A DNA stretch of 16,528 nt from JAMCRM01 sp041685075 (GTDB lineage Bacteria > Acidobacteriota > Terriglobia > Bryobacterales > Bryobacteraceae): assembly GCA_041685075.1 (NCBI GenBank), contig JAWLGN010000108.1, positions 1 to 16,528 on the forward strand, written 5' to 3'. Position 1 is the first letter of the stretch, and each line of letters starts with the position of its first letter. The translations under genes were made by a program, and so were the position numbers. Shown here piece by piece: positions 6,932-15,225 of this stretch. Under the pieces are notes generated by a model. The model saw only the letters and a program-made list of their open reading frames with translations. It was not told where the DNA came from and did not search any database.

Positions 6932-8788
6932 ATGCCGGAATACCTGGCGCCAGGAGTATACGTCGAGGAAGTCAGCTTCCGTTCGAAAACGATCGAGGGA
7001 GTGCCCACCAGCACCACGGGATTCGCCGGGATGACGCGAACCGGCCCGGTGCAGTACCCCGGCGGGCCCACTTCAACCGAACCGCGGCTCGTCACCAGCT
7101 TCACCGAGTTCGAGCGGGTCTACGGCGGACTGGAGCCCCTCCAGTTCCCAAGCGGCGAGCGCATCCCCTACCTGGCCCACGCGGCGCTCGCGTTTTTCCT
7201 GAACGGAGGGGTGCGCCTCTATATCGAGCGCATCTTCAACGCCGCCGGCGCGCCCAACAACGGCGTCGCCACCCTGACGATCCCGGTCTCCGACGTTACC
7301 GCCACGTGGAGCGCCCGCTGGCCGGGAGCCATGGGCAACGTGCTGGTGGAAACGCGCATCGCCCGCAGCGGCAACGTGGCCGTCCAGAGCACGGCTTTCG
7401 GCACGCAGGCACAGCGCGTCCGCACCGGCACCGTGGTGGAGGTCTACCCGGGCGGCACCCCGCTGCCCCCGCGCAATGCGCCGCTCAACGTGGCGAACGC
7501 CTGCGTGGTTTCGGTGGATCCCGTCACGGGCCAGCAGAGCTTCATCCGTTCCGACGGCACCTCCCCGGCGCTGAACGCCACCGACATCGTGGTGATCTGC
7601 GAGATGGAGGTCAACGTGACGGTGGATGCCGACCGCGTCGACTTCTACGGCGAACTTTCGGCCCACCCGTCGCACAAGCGCTACATCGGGCGGGTTCTCG
7701 ACCGCGACGATCCCGAAGACGAGAACGCCATGGTGTGGCTCGACTACGATCCGGCCGCCTCGGCCGACCCTGTGCCGGCATTCCTTCCCGCGCGGCTGAT
7801 CGAAGCGCTGCGCGGCACCGCCGACCCGGGCGCGCCCGTTCGTCTCACCGGCGGCTCGGATGGCGACGTGGTCACCCCGGACCAGTTGCGCGGCAGCGAG
7901 GCCGACCCGGACAACGCCTCCATCAAGGCCACCGGCCTGGCGGCGCTGGGCGAGGTGGAGGACATCGCCATCGTGGCCATGCCCGATGCCGCGGCCTACG
8001 ACCTGGACGACGACCGCGTGACGGCCACGTCCTATCTCATCGCCCATGCGGAAACCCTGAAGTACCGCATCGCGGTTGTCGACGGCCCGCCCAACGCCTC
8101 CATGAACGAGATCCGCACCTTCCGCGGCAAGTTCGACAGCAAGTACGCGGCGCTTTACCATCCCTGGATCGAGATTCTCGATCCGCTGGAGCGCCGGACC
8201 CAGGGGGTGCCGCCGCGCAGGCTCCTGCTGCCGCCCAGCGGTTTCGTCACCGGCATCTACGCGCGCAGCGACATCGAGCGCGGCGTGCACAAGGCGCCGG
8301 CCAACGAAGTGGTCCGCGGGCTGACGCGCTTCGAAATCAACATCAACAAGGCCCGCCAGGACGTGCTCAATCCCGAGGCCATCAACGCGCTGCGCTTCTT
8401 CGAAGGACGCGGCAACCGCGTGTGGGGCGCCCGCACCATGACCTCGGACCCCGAATGGAAGTACGTCAACGTGCGGCGGCTGTTCATCTTCATCGAGCAC
8501 TCCATCGACAAGGGCACGCAGTACGCCGTTTTCGAGCCGAACGGCCCCACCCTGTGGGCCAGCATCCGGCGCTCGGTGGAGGACTTCCTGCTGGTGCTGT
8601 GGCGCGACGGTGCGCTGCTGGGCGATAAGCCCGAGCAGGCCTTCTTCGTGCGCTGCGACCGCACCACCATGACGCAGAACGATCTCGACAACGGGCGGCT
8701 GATCTGCCTCATCGGGGTGGCGCCGGTGCGGCCCGCGGAGTTCGTGATCTTCCGCATCGGCCAGTTCACCGCCGATGCCGCCGTGTAG
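6932..8788 (+). CDS. Contractile tail sheath protein
   Basis: A 618-residue phage-tail sheath family protein (Afp2/Pvc2-like). It opens with the diagnostic YLAPGVYVEEVSF and a STTGFAGMTRTGP segment, followed by the ALAFFLNGG helix and IER. The conserved C-terminal half includes YHPWIEILDP (from residue 409), LLPPSGFVTGIYARSD, a GVHKAPANE segment, RRLFIFIEHSI, YAVFEPNGPTLW and AFFVRCD (from residue 570). The protein ends in a beta-strand-rich EFVIFRIGQF, the arm that links subunits. A good Shine-Dalgarno (GAGAGGAG, 6915-6922) sits 9 bases before the ATG, the strongest in the cluster, fitting a protein needed in many copies. Contraction of this polymer would drive the inner tube outward. Confidence 0.97.
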   Translation: MPEYLAPGVYVEEVSFRSKTIEGVPTSTTGFAGMTRTGPVQYPGGPTSTEPRLVTSFTEFERVYGGLEPLQFPSGERIPYLAHAALAFFLNGGVRLYIERIFNAAGAPNNGVATLTIPVSDVTATWSARWPGAMGNVLVETRIARSGNVAVQSTAFGTQAQRVRTGTVVEVYPGGTPLPPRNAPLNVANACVVSVDPVTGQQSFIRSDGTSPALNATDIVVICEMEVNVTVDADRVDFYGELSAHPSHKRYIGRVLDRDDPEDENAMVWLDYDPAASADPVPAFLPARLIEALRGTADPGAPVRLTGGSDGDVVTPDQLRGSEADPDNASIKATGLAALGEVEDIAIVAMPDAAAYDLDDDRVTATSYLIAHAETLKYRIAVVDGPPNASMNEIRTFRGKFDSKYAALYHPWIEILDPLERRTQGVPPRRLLLPPSGFVTGIYARSDIERGVHKAPANEVVRGLTRFEININKARQDVLNPEAINALRFFEGRGNRVWGARTMTSDPEWKYVNVRRLFIFIEHSIDKGTQYAVFEPNGPTLWASIRRSVEDFLLVLWRDGALLGDKPEQAFFVRCDRTTMTQNDLDNGRLICLIGVAPVRPAEFVIFRIGQFTADAAV

Positions 8789-8815
8789 TCAACCAGTGAT
8801 TCGTGAGGTGAGGCG

Positions 8816-9277
8816 ATGCCTGTATTCCGCAACAACCCCTACGGGGCATTCAATTTTCTGGTAGCGCTGGGAGGGTCGCAGGGCGATGGTTCGGAGGGCA
8901 CCATCATCGGCGGCTTCTCCGACGTCAGCGGACTCGGATTCGAGGTGAGCTATTCGGAGTACCGCAACGGCAACGAGAAGTTCAACACCGCCCGGAAGGT
9001 GCCCAATACGCATAAGCAGGACGATGTCACGCTCAAGCGCGGGCTGGTGGGGTCCGATGATCTGTTCCAGTGGCTGAAGGGGGTGCGCGAGGGCACCGCG
9101 GACCCGCGCCAGGTGACCATCACGCTGCTCGATGAGGCCCGCCAGCCGGCGGCCACCTGGGTGCTGCGCCGGGCGCAGCCGAAGAAGTGGACCGGCCCCA
9201 CGCTCGCCGCCAAGGGCGGTGGCGAGGTGGCCATGGAAGAACTCCAGTTCGTACACGAAGGGATCGATTACGTCTAG
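8816..9277 (+). CDS. Tail tube protein (gp19-like, Afp1/Pvc1 type)
   Basis: A 153-residue protein of the T4-like gp19 tube family. Visible landmarks are the start FRNNPYGAFNFLVAL, then GGFSDVSGLGFEVSYSEYRN, a KVPNTHKQDDVTLKRGLV segment, DLFQWLKGVREG and the closing MEELQFVHEGIDYV. This length and pattern are typical of the inner-tube hexamer that stacks inside the sheath. A Shine-Dalgarno-like GAGGTGAGG lies just before the ATG. It follows the sheath by 27 bases, matching the usual sheath-tube pairing and balanced expression. Confidence 0.97.
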   Translation: MPVFRNNPYGAFNFLVALGGSQGDGSEGTIIGGFSDVSGLGFEVSYSEYRNGNEKFNTARKVPNTHKQDDVTLKRGLVGSDDLFQWLKGVREGTADPRQVTITLLDEARQPAATWVLRRAQPKKWTGPTLAAKGGGEVAMEELQFVHEGIDYV

Positions 9278-9300
9278 CCGCTGACCTGCGGCTCCACGCG

Positions 9301-11328
9301 ATGACGCCGGCACGCACATTCACGGGCATCCGGAGCCTCGGCGCTCCGGGCATCTATCACGCCGCGGAACCGCCGCTGCGCGGGCTGACCGGAGAGCGCA
9401 TGGACGTGTGCGCCTTCGCCGGCGTGGCGCCGCGCGGTCCCGCGCGCGAGCCGGTCGTCGACGAGACCTGGCGCGCCGACCGCCCGTGCGTCGAGCCGGA
9501 GCGCCCCAGAAACCGCACCGTGGCCTACCGGGTCGAGAGCTTCGAAGAGTACCGGCGGCTGTACGGCGGTTTCGAAGGCCCGGGGCTGCTTCCCTACGCG
9601 GTGGCGTCCTTCTTCGAACAGGGCGGCTGTTGCGCCTACATCGCCCGCATCGTGCACGAGTACGGCGACTTGGCCGCCAACTCGGGCGGGGTGGCCTCGG
9701 GCGTCGTCTCCGGGGCCAAGCCCGTCTCCGGCGATTTCAGGCTGGTGGCCCGGAACGAAGGCACCTGGGGCAATCGCCTGCGCGCGGGCCTTCGGTTCAC
9801 CACCCGGCCCCTGGTCTTCAACGCCTTTACCGCGGGCTTCACCGGCATCGAACTGCCCGCTGGGGTGACGCTCGCGGCCGGAACGCTGGTGCGCCTGCAG
9901 CTCGGCTCGGGCCTGCGGGAGTTTCGATTCGTTGCGCAGGTTGTCGAGCGCGCGCTGGCCACCGAGCCGGGCGTCTGGCAGGAAGCGGTCTTCGATATGC
10001 CCGCCAGCGCCGCCGCCACCGCTATCGAGATCGTGGAAGCCACCCTGCTGGTGGACGACGGCGTGGGGGTACTCGAGCGCCACGACGCGCTAGGGTTGGC
10101 GCCGGCACACCCGCGGTACGTGGGATGGGTACTCTGCTACGAATCGCAGTTGGTCTATCCCGATGCCGCCTGGACCGAAGAAGCGCTGCGGCCGGAGGAC
10201 CCCGGGTTGCGCGTGGCCCAGGAATGGTCCTTGCCCTTCACCGGCGGCGAAGACCGCTACCCGGATATCACCCCCGAGGATTTCTTCGACCCGCGCTGGA
10301 CTCCCACGGAGGACGCGCCCGCGAGCGGCGTGCATTGTTTCGCCTCCGTAGGCGAAGTGGCTACCCTGGTGGCGCCGGACCTCTACTCGCCGCGGCCGCT
10401 CGAGAAACGCGTGACTCTCCAGCCGCCGGTTTCGGTCGCCGGGCCGGAGTTCCAGCGCTGCGTGGATCTGGCGCCCGCACCGGAGCCGGAGGAGGCGCCC
10501 GTGCCGGGGCTGGACGGGCTGTTCCTCGATCCGGCGATCCCGGCCGACCTCGCCCAGATCGAAGCGCTGCAAGCCAGGCTGGTGGAGTTCGCGGACCTGG
10601 CTCGCTCGTTCGTGGTTCTGCTCGACGTGCCGCCCGGCCTGACGCAGCAGCAGATCATCCGCTGGCGGCAGAAGTTCCGGTCGTCCTACGCGGCCGCTTA
10701 TCATCCCTGGCTGCTGGTCTCGCGGCCCGACGATGCGCGCGAGAACAAAATCGCTACCCCGCCCAGCGGAACGGCCGCCGGCATCATCGCCCAGAGCGAA
10801 GAACTCTTCGGTGTGCCGCACGGTCCGGCCAACCTGCTCGCCGAGCGCGTGGTAGGGGTGGAGGAGGAGATCTCTCCGGCGCGGCACGATGAGCTGCATC
10901 CCCTGGGAATCAACATCTACCTGCAGGACCGCGACGGCGTACGGCTGACCGCTGCCCGCACCCTCAGCCGCGACCGCGACCTGCGCCAGCTCTCTGTGCG
11001 CCGGTTGATGCTCATGTTGCGGCGCACGCTGGAGCGCCAGATGCAGTGGACCGTTTTCGAACCCAACAACGCGCAGTTGCGCTCCGAGCTGCGGCAGTTG
11101 CTGCGGGCCTTCCTCCGCCGGCTGTTTCAGGCGGGCGCGTTCCGCGGCGCGACCGAAGAGGAGGCCTTCTTCGTCCGCTGCGACAACGCCAACAACCCGC
11201 CGCAGCTCTCCGATCTCGGGCGGCTGCTCGTGGAGATCGGGGTGGCGCCGGCCGAGCCCGTCGAGTTCATTGTGCTGCGGCTGCTGCGCGAGGGCGACGC
11301 GCTCGTGGTCCAGGAGGTGCCTGCCTGA
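9301..11328 (+). CDS. Second, divergent tail sheath protein
   Basis: A 675-residue sheath paralogue. The sheath signature is kept at the start (SLGAPGIYHAAEPP, then FAGVAPRGP) and in the C-terminal half: YHPWLLVSRPDD (residue 467 onward), TPPSGTAAGIIAQSEE, VPHGPANLLAE, RRLMLMLRRTLERQMQ, WTVFEPNN and AFFVRCDN (residue 622 onward). The middle (about 290-440) is diverged and Pro/Glu-rich and has no close counterpart in the first sheath. The upstream frame runs into the tube gene as far as 9187, but the ATG at 9301 gives the sheath-like N terminus. No good ribosome site is visible. Afp and PVC also carry several sheath paralogues with one differing at the ends, so this is probably a baseplate- or cap-proximal sheath ring. 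Confidence 0.93.
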   Translation: MTPARTFTGIRSLGAPGIYHAAEPPLRGLTGERMDVCAFAGVAPRGPAREPVVDETWRADRPCVEPERPRNRTVAYRVESFEEYRRLYGGFEGPGLLPYAVASFFEQGGCCAYIARIVHEYGDLAANSGGVASGVVSGAKPVSGDFRLVARNEGTWGNRLRAGLRFTTRPLVFNAFTAGFTGIELPAGVTLAAGTLVRLQLGSGLREFRFVAQVVERALATEPGVWQEAVFDMPASAAATAIEIVEATLLVDDGVGVLERHDALGLAPAHPRYVGWVLCYESQLVYPDAAWTEEALRPEDPGLRVAQEWSLPFTGGEDRYPDITPEDFFDPRWTPTEDAPASGVHCFASVGEVATLVAPDLYSPRPLEKRVTLQPPVSVAGPEFQRCVDLAPAPEPEEAPVPGLDGLFLDPAIPADLAQIEALQARLVEFADLARSFVVLLDVPPGLTQQQIIRWRQKFRSSYAAAYHPWLLVSRPDDARENKIATPPSGTAAGIIAQSEELFGVPHGPANLLAERVVGVEEEISPARHDELHPLGINIYLQDRDGVRLTAARTLSRDRDLRQLSVRRLMLMLRRTLERQMQWTVFEPNNAQLRSELRQLLRAFLRRLFQAGAFRGATEEEAFFVRCDNANNPPQLSDLGRLLVEIGVAPAEPVEFIVLRLLREGDALVVQEVPA

Positions 11329-11329
11329 G

Positions 11330-11839
11330 ATGGCTAACACGCTTCTTCGCGCCTTTCGCTTCCGGGTGCAGTTGCGGAAGAGTCCCAAGGTGGAGGCGGG
11401 TTCGCAGAACCCCACGGATTCGCCCTCCGGCACCGCCCTGGGAGACGGCGGCTTCCAGGAGTGCAGCGGCCTCGAGATCGAGATGGAGATCGAAGACTAC
11501 CAGGAGGGCGGGCGCAATGATGGCATCATCCGGCGAGCCGGCCGCGCGCGCTACAGTCCTCTCATCCTGAAGCGCGGCATGTTCTACGGCGACTCCGGCG
11601 CCGTGAACCGGGACCTGTGGAACTGGATTCAGCAGGTGGTTTCCGGCGTGCGCCCTATCGCCCGCTATGACGGCATCGTGCAGGTGATGAGCGTGGGGGA
11701 CGAGGTGGCGGCCACCTGGGTCTTCGACCGCGGTCTTCCCGCCCGCATCCGCGGGCCGGAGCTTAACGCGAGGACCGGCGAGATCGCCATCGAAGAACTG
11801 CACATCTCGCACGAAGGACTGAGGCTGGTGGAGTCGTAA
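11330..11839 (+). CDS. Second tail tube-like protein (Afp5/Pvc5 type)
   Basis: A 169-residue gp19-family protein. It shows the FRFRVQL opening strand, GGFQECSGLEIEMEIEDY (the equivalent of the GFSDVSGL motif), a RRAGRARYSPLILKRGM segment, LWNWIQQVV, and the closing IAIEELHISHEGL. It starts one base after the previous stop, with CAGGAGGTG at 11311-11319 as ribosome site. Compared with the first tube it has a longer loop after the first strand. In Afp and PVC the Afp5-type tube protein connects the tube to the baseplate, which fits its place just before the Afp7-like gene. Confidence 0.9.
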   Translation: MANTLLRAFRFRVQLRKSPKVEAGSQNPTDSPSGTALGDGGFQECSGLEIEMEIEDYQEGGRNDGIIRRAGRARYSPLILKRGMFYGDSGAVNRDLWNWIQQVVSGVRPIARYDGIVQVMSVGDEVAATWVFDRGLPARIRGPELNARTGEIAIEELHISHEGLRLVES

Positions 11840-13311
11840 TGAGCGTGCTCGAAAAAGCCAAACTGGTCGAGATATCGAGCGACGAGAAGGCCACGCCGTC
11901 AGGCGAAGTGGACGTCCAGTTCAACCCCACCACGCTGCGGCTGCAACTCACCGCCAGCCTGCCGAAGGATACGCCGCCGGGCAGCCAGGTGCGGCAGTCG
12001 AACGGTTCCACCTCCGCGACCCTCTCGCTCGACCTGGTCTTCGATACCGCCGACGAAGGAACCACCACCCGCCCCGTCAGCGTGCGGGAGAAGACCGCCA
12101 TGGTGGAGCGGTTCGTGGTTGCCGCACCCAACACTCCGAACAAGGAGAAGCCGCCGAAGTTGCGCTTCATCTGGGGCGACTTTCAGTTCGACGGCGTGGT
12201 GAACAACATCACCATCGACTTCGACCTGTTCGCTTCCGACGGCACGCCGCTGCGCGCCAAAGTCTCGCTTTCGATACAGGAACAGAACAGCGCCTACATG
12301 TTCTTGTCCGCCGGACCGGCGGCGCGCGGCCAGGGCAGTTCACGGCGTCCGGGAATCGGAGGCCTGGGACTGGGCCTCGGCGGCGGGTTGGGGTTCTCGG
12401 CGTCGGCTGGATTGGGCATCGGGATCGGCGGCGGCATCGGCATCGGCGGAGGCATCGGCATTGGCGCGGGCATCGGGGCCTCTTTCGGCGCGGCGGCAAG
12501 TTTCGGGGCTTCGTTCGGAGTTGGGGCGCAGGTCGGGGTGGCGTTGGGCGGGGAGGCGCTGCCGGAGTTTGCCGCCCGTATGGGGATGGACCCGGCCGCC
12601 TGGCGCACTCTCTCGGCGGATGTCGAGGCGGGCTTCTCGCTTGAAGCGGGTGTGGAGATCGGCTTCGATGTAGGCGCCAGCGCCAGCCCGGGCGTGGGAC
12701 TCAGCCTGGGGGTGGAGGCGGGGCTTTCGGCCACGCCCGCGGCGTCCTTCGGCCTCGACCCGCAGGGCGGCGCGCCGTCCGCAACCCCGGGGGTAGGAAC
12801 CGGCGCGCCCCTGGCTTCCGGTTTCGCGCTCTCGGCCGGCGGCGGAGTGAGCGCGGCGCTGAACACGGTGCGGAGCCAGGATGCGCAGGCGGCGGTTCTG
12901 GCCACCAAGCGCGAATTCGCCATGCCGGTTCCCGTTCTCACCCCCGCCAAGCCGGCGCCGCCGCCGCAAACGCGAACGCCGCTGGCGAGAGAGGGCCTGC
13001 CTTCTCTCTCTCAACAGAAAGAAGCGCCGCCCGCGCCTCCGCCGCCGCGCGTGGACGGCCGCGCGCTTTCGTTCGGTTCCGGCGTTCCGCTGGTTCCGCT
13101 GCGCGGCGAGGCGGTCTCGAGCAGGACTGGCTTTATGGCAGGCGCCATCCCGGTGCGCGAAAAGGTAGCGGCGGGACTGCCGCCGCGCACGCTGGATGTA
13201 ACCACGCCCTCCTGGGAGGCCCTGCCCGCGCGGCGGAACGGCAACGGAGCGGCGGGCCCGCCGCACAGGGCCGCAAGCTGCGGATGCCGGCAAGGGTGCC
13301 GGGGACATTGA
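11839..13311 (+). CDS. Afp7/Pvc7-like tube-baseplate adaptor with glycine-rich tail
   Basis: A 490-residue protein beginning in a TAATG overlap with the previous gene. Residues 1-150 match the CIS tube adaptor family: VDVQFNPTTLRLQL (FNP at 28-30), SATLSLDLVFDTADEG, PPKLRFIWGDFQFDGVVNNI and FDLFASDGTPLRAKVSLSI. This domain sits between tube and hub. Relatives usually carry a LysM domain at the C terminus, and none is visible here. Residues about 173-345 are instead very Gly/Ala/Ser-rich, including GIGIGG repeats at 193-214. They are followed by a Pro-rich region (about 370-405) and a tail with three cysteines (C481, C483, C487). The low-complexity part is free of stops and in frame, so it is not a frameshift product. 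Function of the tail is unknown. Confidence 0.88.
   Translation: MSVLEKAKLVEISSDEKATPSGEVDVQFNPTTLRLQLTASLPKDTPPGSQVRQSNGSTSATLSLDLVFDTADEGTTTRPVSVREKTAMVERFVVAAPNTPNKEKPPKLRFIWGDFQFDGVVNNITIDFDLFASDGTPLRAKVSLSIQEQNSAYMFLSAGPAARGQGSSRRPGIGGLGLGLGGGLGFSASAGLGIGIGGGIGIGGGIGIGAGIGASFGAAASFGASFGVGAQVGVALGGEALPEFAARMGMDPAAWRTLSADVEAGFSLEAGVEIGFDVGASASPGVGLSLGVEAGLSATPAASFGLDPQGGAPSATPGVGTGAPLASGFALSAGGGVSAALNTVRSQDAQAAVLATKREFAMPVPVLTPAKPAPPPQTRTPLAREGLPSLSQQKEAPPAPPPPRVDGRALSFGSGVPLVPLRGEAVSSRTGFMAGAIPVREKVAAGLPPRTLDVTTPSWEALPARRNGNGAAGPPHRAASCGCRQGCRGH
12415..12480 (+). repeat. 18-base in-frame tandem repeat coding GIGIGG/GIGIGA
   Basis: Three imperfect 18-base units (12415-12432, 12433-12450, 12451-12468) plus a 12-base partial unit encode GIGIGG, GIGIGG, GIGIGA and GIGA. 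Third-base differences between units show that the amino-acid pattern has been kept while the DNA drifted. It lies in the glycine-rich tail of the adaptor protein. Confidence 0.85.
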
Positions 13312-13313
13312 CT

Positions 13314-13490
13314 ATGCCGTTTCGAATCGATGAGCTGACCACGGAAGTGATTACCGAAGCCGAATCGCCGGGCGCGCGCGAGGGTGGCGCCGGGGCCGAA
13401 CCGTGGCGCGATGCCTTGCGCATCCGCGAAGCCCTGGTCCGCAACCAGCGCGATCACCAGCGCACGGCCGCCAGGGAGTTCGATGACTGA
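13314..13490 (+). CDS. Small DUF5908/Afp6-like protein
   Basis: A 58-residue protein starting 2 bases after the adaptor gene and overlapping the hub gene by 8 bases. The opening MPFRIDELTTEVITEAE resembles the MPIEIRELVIK-type start of the DUF5908 (Afp6/Pvc6) family. An acidic or low-complexity linker and a charged helix (RIREALVRNQRDHQ) follow. Such proteins are small baseplate-region components with poorly known function. In Afp the gene lies between the second tube gene and the adaptor. Here it lies after the adaptor. The family call rests on a short N-terminal match and on position. Confidence 0.65.
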   Translation: MPFRIDELTTEVITEAESPGAREGGAGAEPWRDALRIREALVRNQRDHQRTAAREFDD

Positions 13491-14568
13491 GCCGCGCTTT
13501 GAAACCTCAACCCCCGTCTTCACCGTGGATGGCGAAGTGAAGCGCGAGATGGCGCGCGACGTGGTGCGGCTCGAAGTAGAGGAATCGAGCGACGGGATGA
13601 AAAAACTGAACGCCCGTTTTCTGGCGCAGGCGCCGCGCCAGGGCAGCGCGCGCGAGGAACTGATCTACGTGGATGGTTCCCTGGTAGACTTCGGCCGCAA
13701 ACTGGGGGTCACCCTGGGTGCGGGCTCCGCCGCGCGCCTGGTCTTCGAAGGGTACATCAGCGGGCTGGAGATCTGTTTTCGCGAGGGAAGCGCTCCGGAA
13801 ATGGCGGTGCTTGCCGAAGACAAGCTCATGACTCTCCGGATGACCCGGCGCATGAAGACCTACAACGACGTGACCGACGCCGACGTGGCGCGCGAGATCG
13901 CCTCCGCTCACGGGCTGCGCGCCGAAGTGGATGCCGACGGCCCCACCTACAAGGTCCTCCAGCAGTGGAACCAGAGCGACCTGGCCTTCCTGCGCGAGCG
14001 CGCCCGGGCCATCCAGGCGGAGATCTGGCTGGACGAAGATACGCTCCACTTCACCACGCGCAACCGGAGGACTTCGACGCCGGTAACCCTGGTGGTGGGC
14101 GGCGATCTTTACACGCTGGAGGCGCGGGCCGACCTGGCCCACCAGCGCACCGAGGTGCGGGTTTCGGGCTTCGACGCCGGCCAGCGCGATGCCATCGACG
14201 AGTCCGCCGGCGCGGACGCGATCGACGCCGAAATCAGCGGTGGGCGCACCGGCGTGGCGATTCTCGAGCGAGCCTTCGGAACGCGCATCTCCTACCGGGT
14301 GCGCGAGGTGCCTTTAGAAGACGGCGAGGCGCGCGCCTGGGCACGGGCGGAGTTCCTGCGCCGCGCGCGCGCTTTCGTCACCGTGGCCGGTACGGCGATC
14401 GGGACTCCCGACATGATCGTCGGCAGCGATCTCACGCTCGAACGCGCCGGTGCGCCGTTCGAAGGCGGCGGCTACTACGTGACGGCCGTGCGCCACACCT
14501 ACGATCTCATGTCCGGTTTTCGCACACACTTTACGGCCGAGAGGCCGACTTTGCAGGAGGGCGCATGA
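13483..14568 (+). CDS. Phage late control gpD/gp27-like hub protein
   Basis: A 361-residue protein of the phage gpD/VgrG-N-terminal hub family. The landmarks are an early beta-rich FTVDGEVK...VVRLEVEE, the GYISGLEI strand, a helical segment TDADVAREIASAHGL, then QQWNQSDLAFLRERARAIQ (W162), the classical hub motif, followed by IWLDEDTLHFT. The C terminus has GGGYYVTAVRHTYD and FRTHFTAERP. It forms the trimeric ring that joins tube to spike. Start ATG at 13483 is chosen because the upstream extension is Ala/Ser/Pro-rich and overlaps the small gene in another frame. In Afp8/Pvc8 this module is fused to the OB-fold spike. Here it stands alone. Confidence 0.92.
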   Translation: MTEPRFETSTPVFTVDGEVKREMARDVVRLEVEESSDGMKKLNARFLAQAPRQGSAREELIYVDGSLVDFGRKLGVTLGAGSAARLVFEGYISGLEICFREGSAPEMAVLAEDKLMTLRMTRRMKTYNDVTDADVAREIASAHGLRAEVDADGPTYKVLQQWNQSDLAFLRERARAIQAEIWLDEDTLHFTTRNRRTSTPVTLVVGGDLYTLEARADLAHQRTEVRVSGFDAGQRDAIDESAGADAIDAEISGGRTGVAILERAFGTRISYRVREVPLEDGEARAWARAEFLRRARAFVTVAGTAIGTPDMIVGSDLTLERAGAPFEGGGYYVTAVRHTYDLMSGFRTHFTAERPTLQEGA

Positions 14569-15221
14569 GCGCGGCGCGGCCCGACGGCGAAGGTCCCCGC
14601 TATTTCGGGCTCTACCCGGCCATCGTTACCGATATCGTCGATCCGGATTCGCTCGGCCGCATCGAGGTGAAATTCCCCTGGCTGGGAGATACGGACGTCC
14701 GTGCCTGGGCCACGCTGGTGACGCCCTACGCCGATAACGACCAGGGCTTCGAGATGCTGCCCGCCGTCGATAGCCAGGTGGTGGTGGGCTTCGAGGCGGG
14801 AGACCCGCGGCGGCCCTACATCGTGGGCGCCTGCTGGAACGGAGTGGCGAGCCAGCCCGAGCCACCGGCCGCGCCGAACAACCGCCGGCTGATCAAGAGC
14901 CGCGCCGGCAGCCTCTTCGAGTTCAACGATACCGAGGGTGCATCGCAGGTCACGGTCTCGATGCAAAGCGGCCACCGGTTGCTGCTCGACGACGCGGCCC
15001 AGGAAGTCAGCCTGGCGCACGCGAACGGCTGCGTCATCCGCTTCGACGCGGCCGGCAACGTAACCATCGACGGCCTGGCCAGCGTGACGGTGAACGCTCC
15101 CGCGGGGCTGACGGTGAATGCTCCCGTGGCTACGTTCTCCGGCAACATCTTTTGCCAGGCGATGAACGCCACGGCGGTCATCTCGCCGCTGTACACGCCC
15201 GGCGCGGGCAACATCTGGTGA
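14565..15221 (+). CDS. gpV/gp5-like OB-fold spike protein
   Basis: A 218-residue spike protein in a 4-base ATGA overlap with the hub gene, with GCAGGAGGG (14553-14561) as ribosome site. Residues about 12-92 form the OB-fold of the gpV/gp5 family: LYPAIVTDIVDPDSLGRIEV, KFPWLGD, WATLVTPYAD, then LPAVDSQVVVGFEAGDPRRP and YIVGACWNG. Residues about 100-205 are alternating short strands (SLFEFNDTEG, HRLLLDDAAQ, CVIRFDAAGN, VTIDGLASVTVNAP) typical of the triple-stranded beta-helix needle. The tip would normally be capped by a PAAR protein encoded downstream, outside this window. Confidence 0.93.
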   Translation: MSAARPDGEGPRYFGLYPAIVTDIVDPDSLGRIEVKFPWLGDTDVRAWATLVTPYADNDQGFEMLPAVDSQVVVGFEAGDPRRPYIVGACWNGVASQPEPPAAPNNRRLIKSRAGSLFEFNDTEGASQVTVSMQSGHRLLLDDAAQEVSLAHANGCVIRFDAAGNVTIDGLASVTVNAPAGLTVNAPVATFSGNIFCQAMNATAVISPLYTPGAGNIW

Positions 15222-15225
15222 CGTC

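Noticed and set aside
7073..8500. A 475-residue minus-strand frame opposite the sheath gene
   Set aside because: Composition is that of a shadow frame (Arg/His/Gly/Val-rich) and the plus-strand sheath motifs are unmistakable.
9187..9300. Extension of the second sheath into the tube gene
   Set aside because: The extra residues are an out-of-frame reading of the tube's conserved end. The sheath N-terminal signature starts just after the ATG at 9301.
11046..11570. A 174-residue plus-strand frame crossing the second sheath/second tube junction
   Set aside because: It overlaps both well-supported genes in another frame and is Arg/Ala/Pro-rich without motifs.
12340..13308. Minus-strand frames opposite the glycine-rich adaptor tail
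   Set aside because: They are by-products of the repetitive GGC/ATC coding. The plus frame continues directly from the conserved adaptor domain without a stop.
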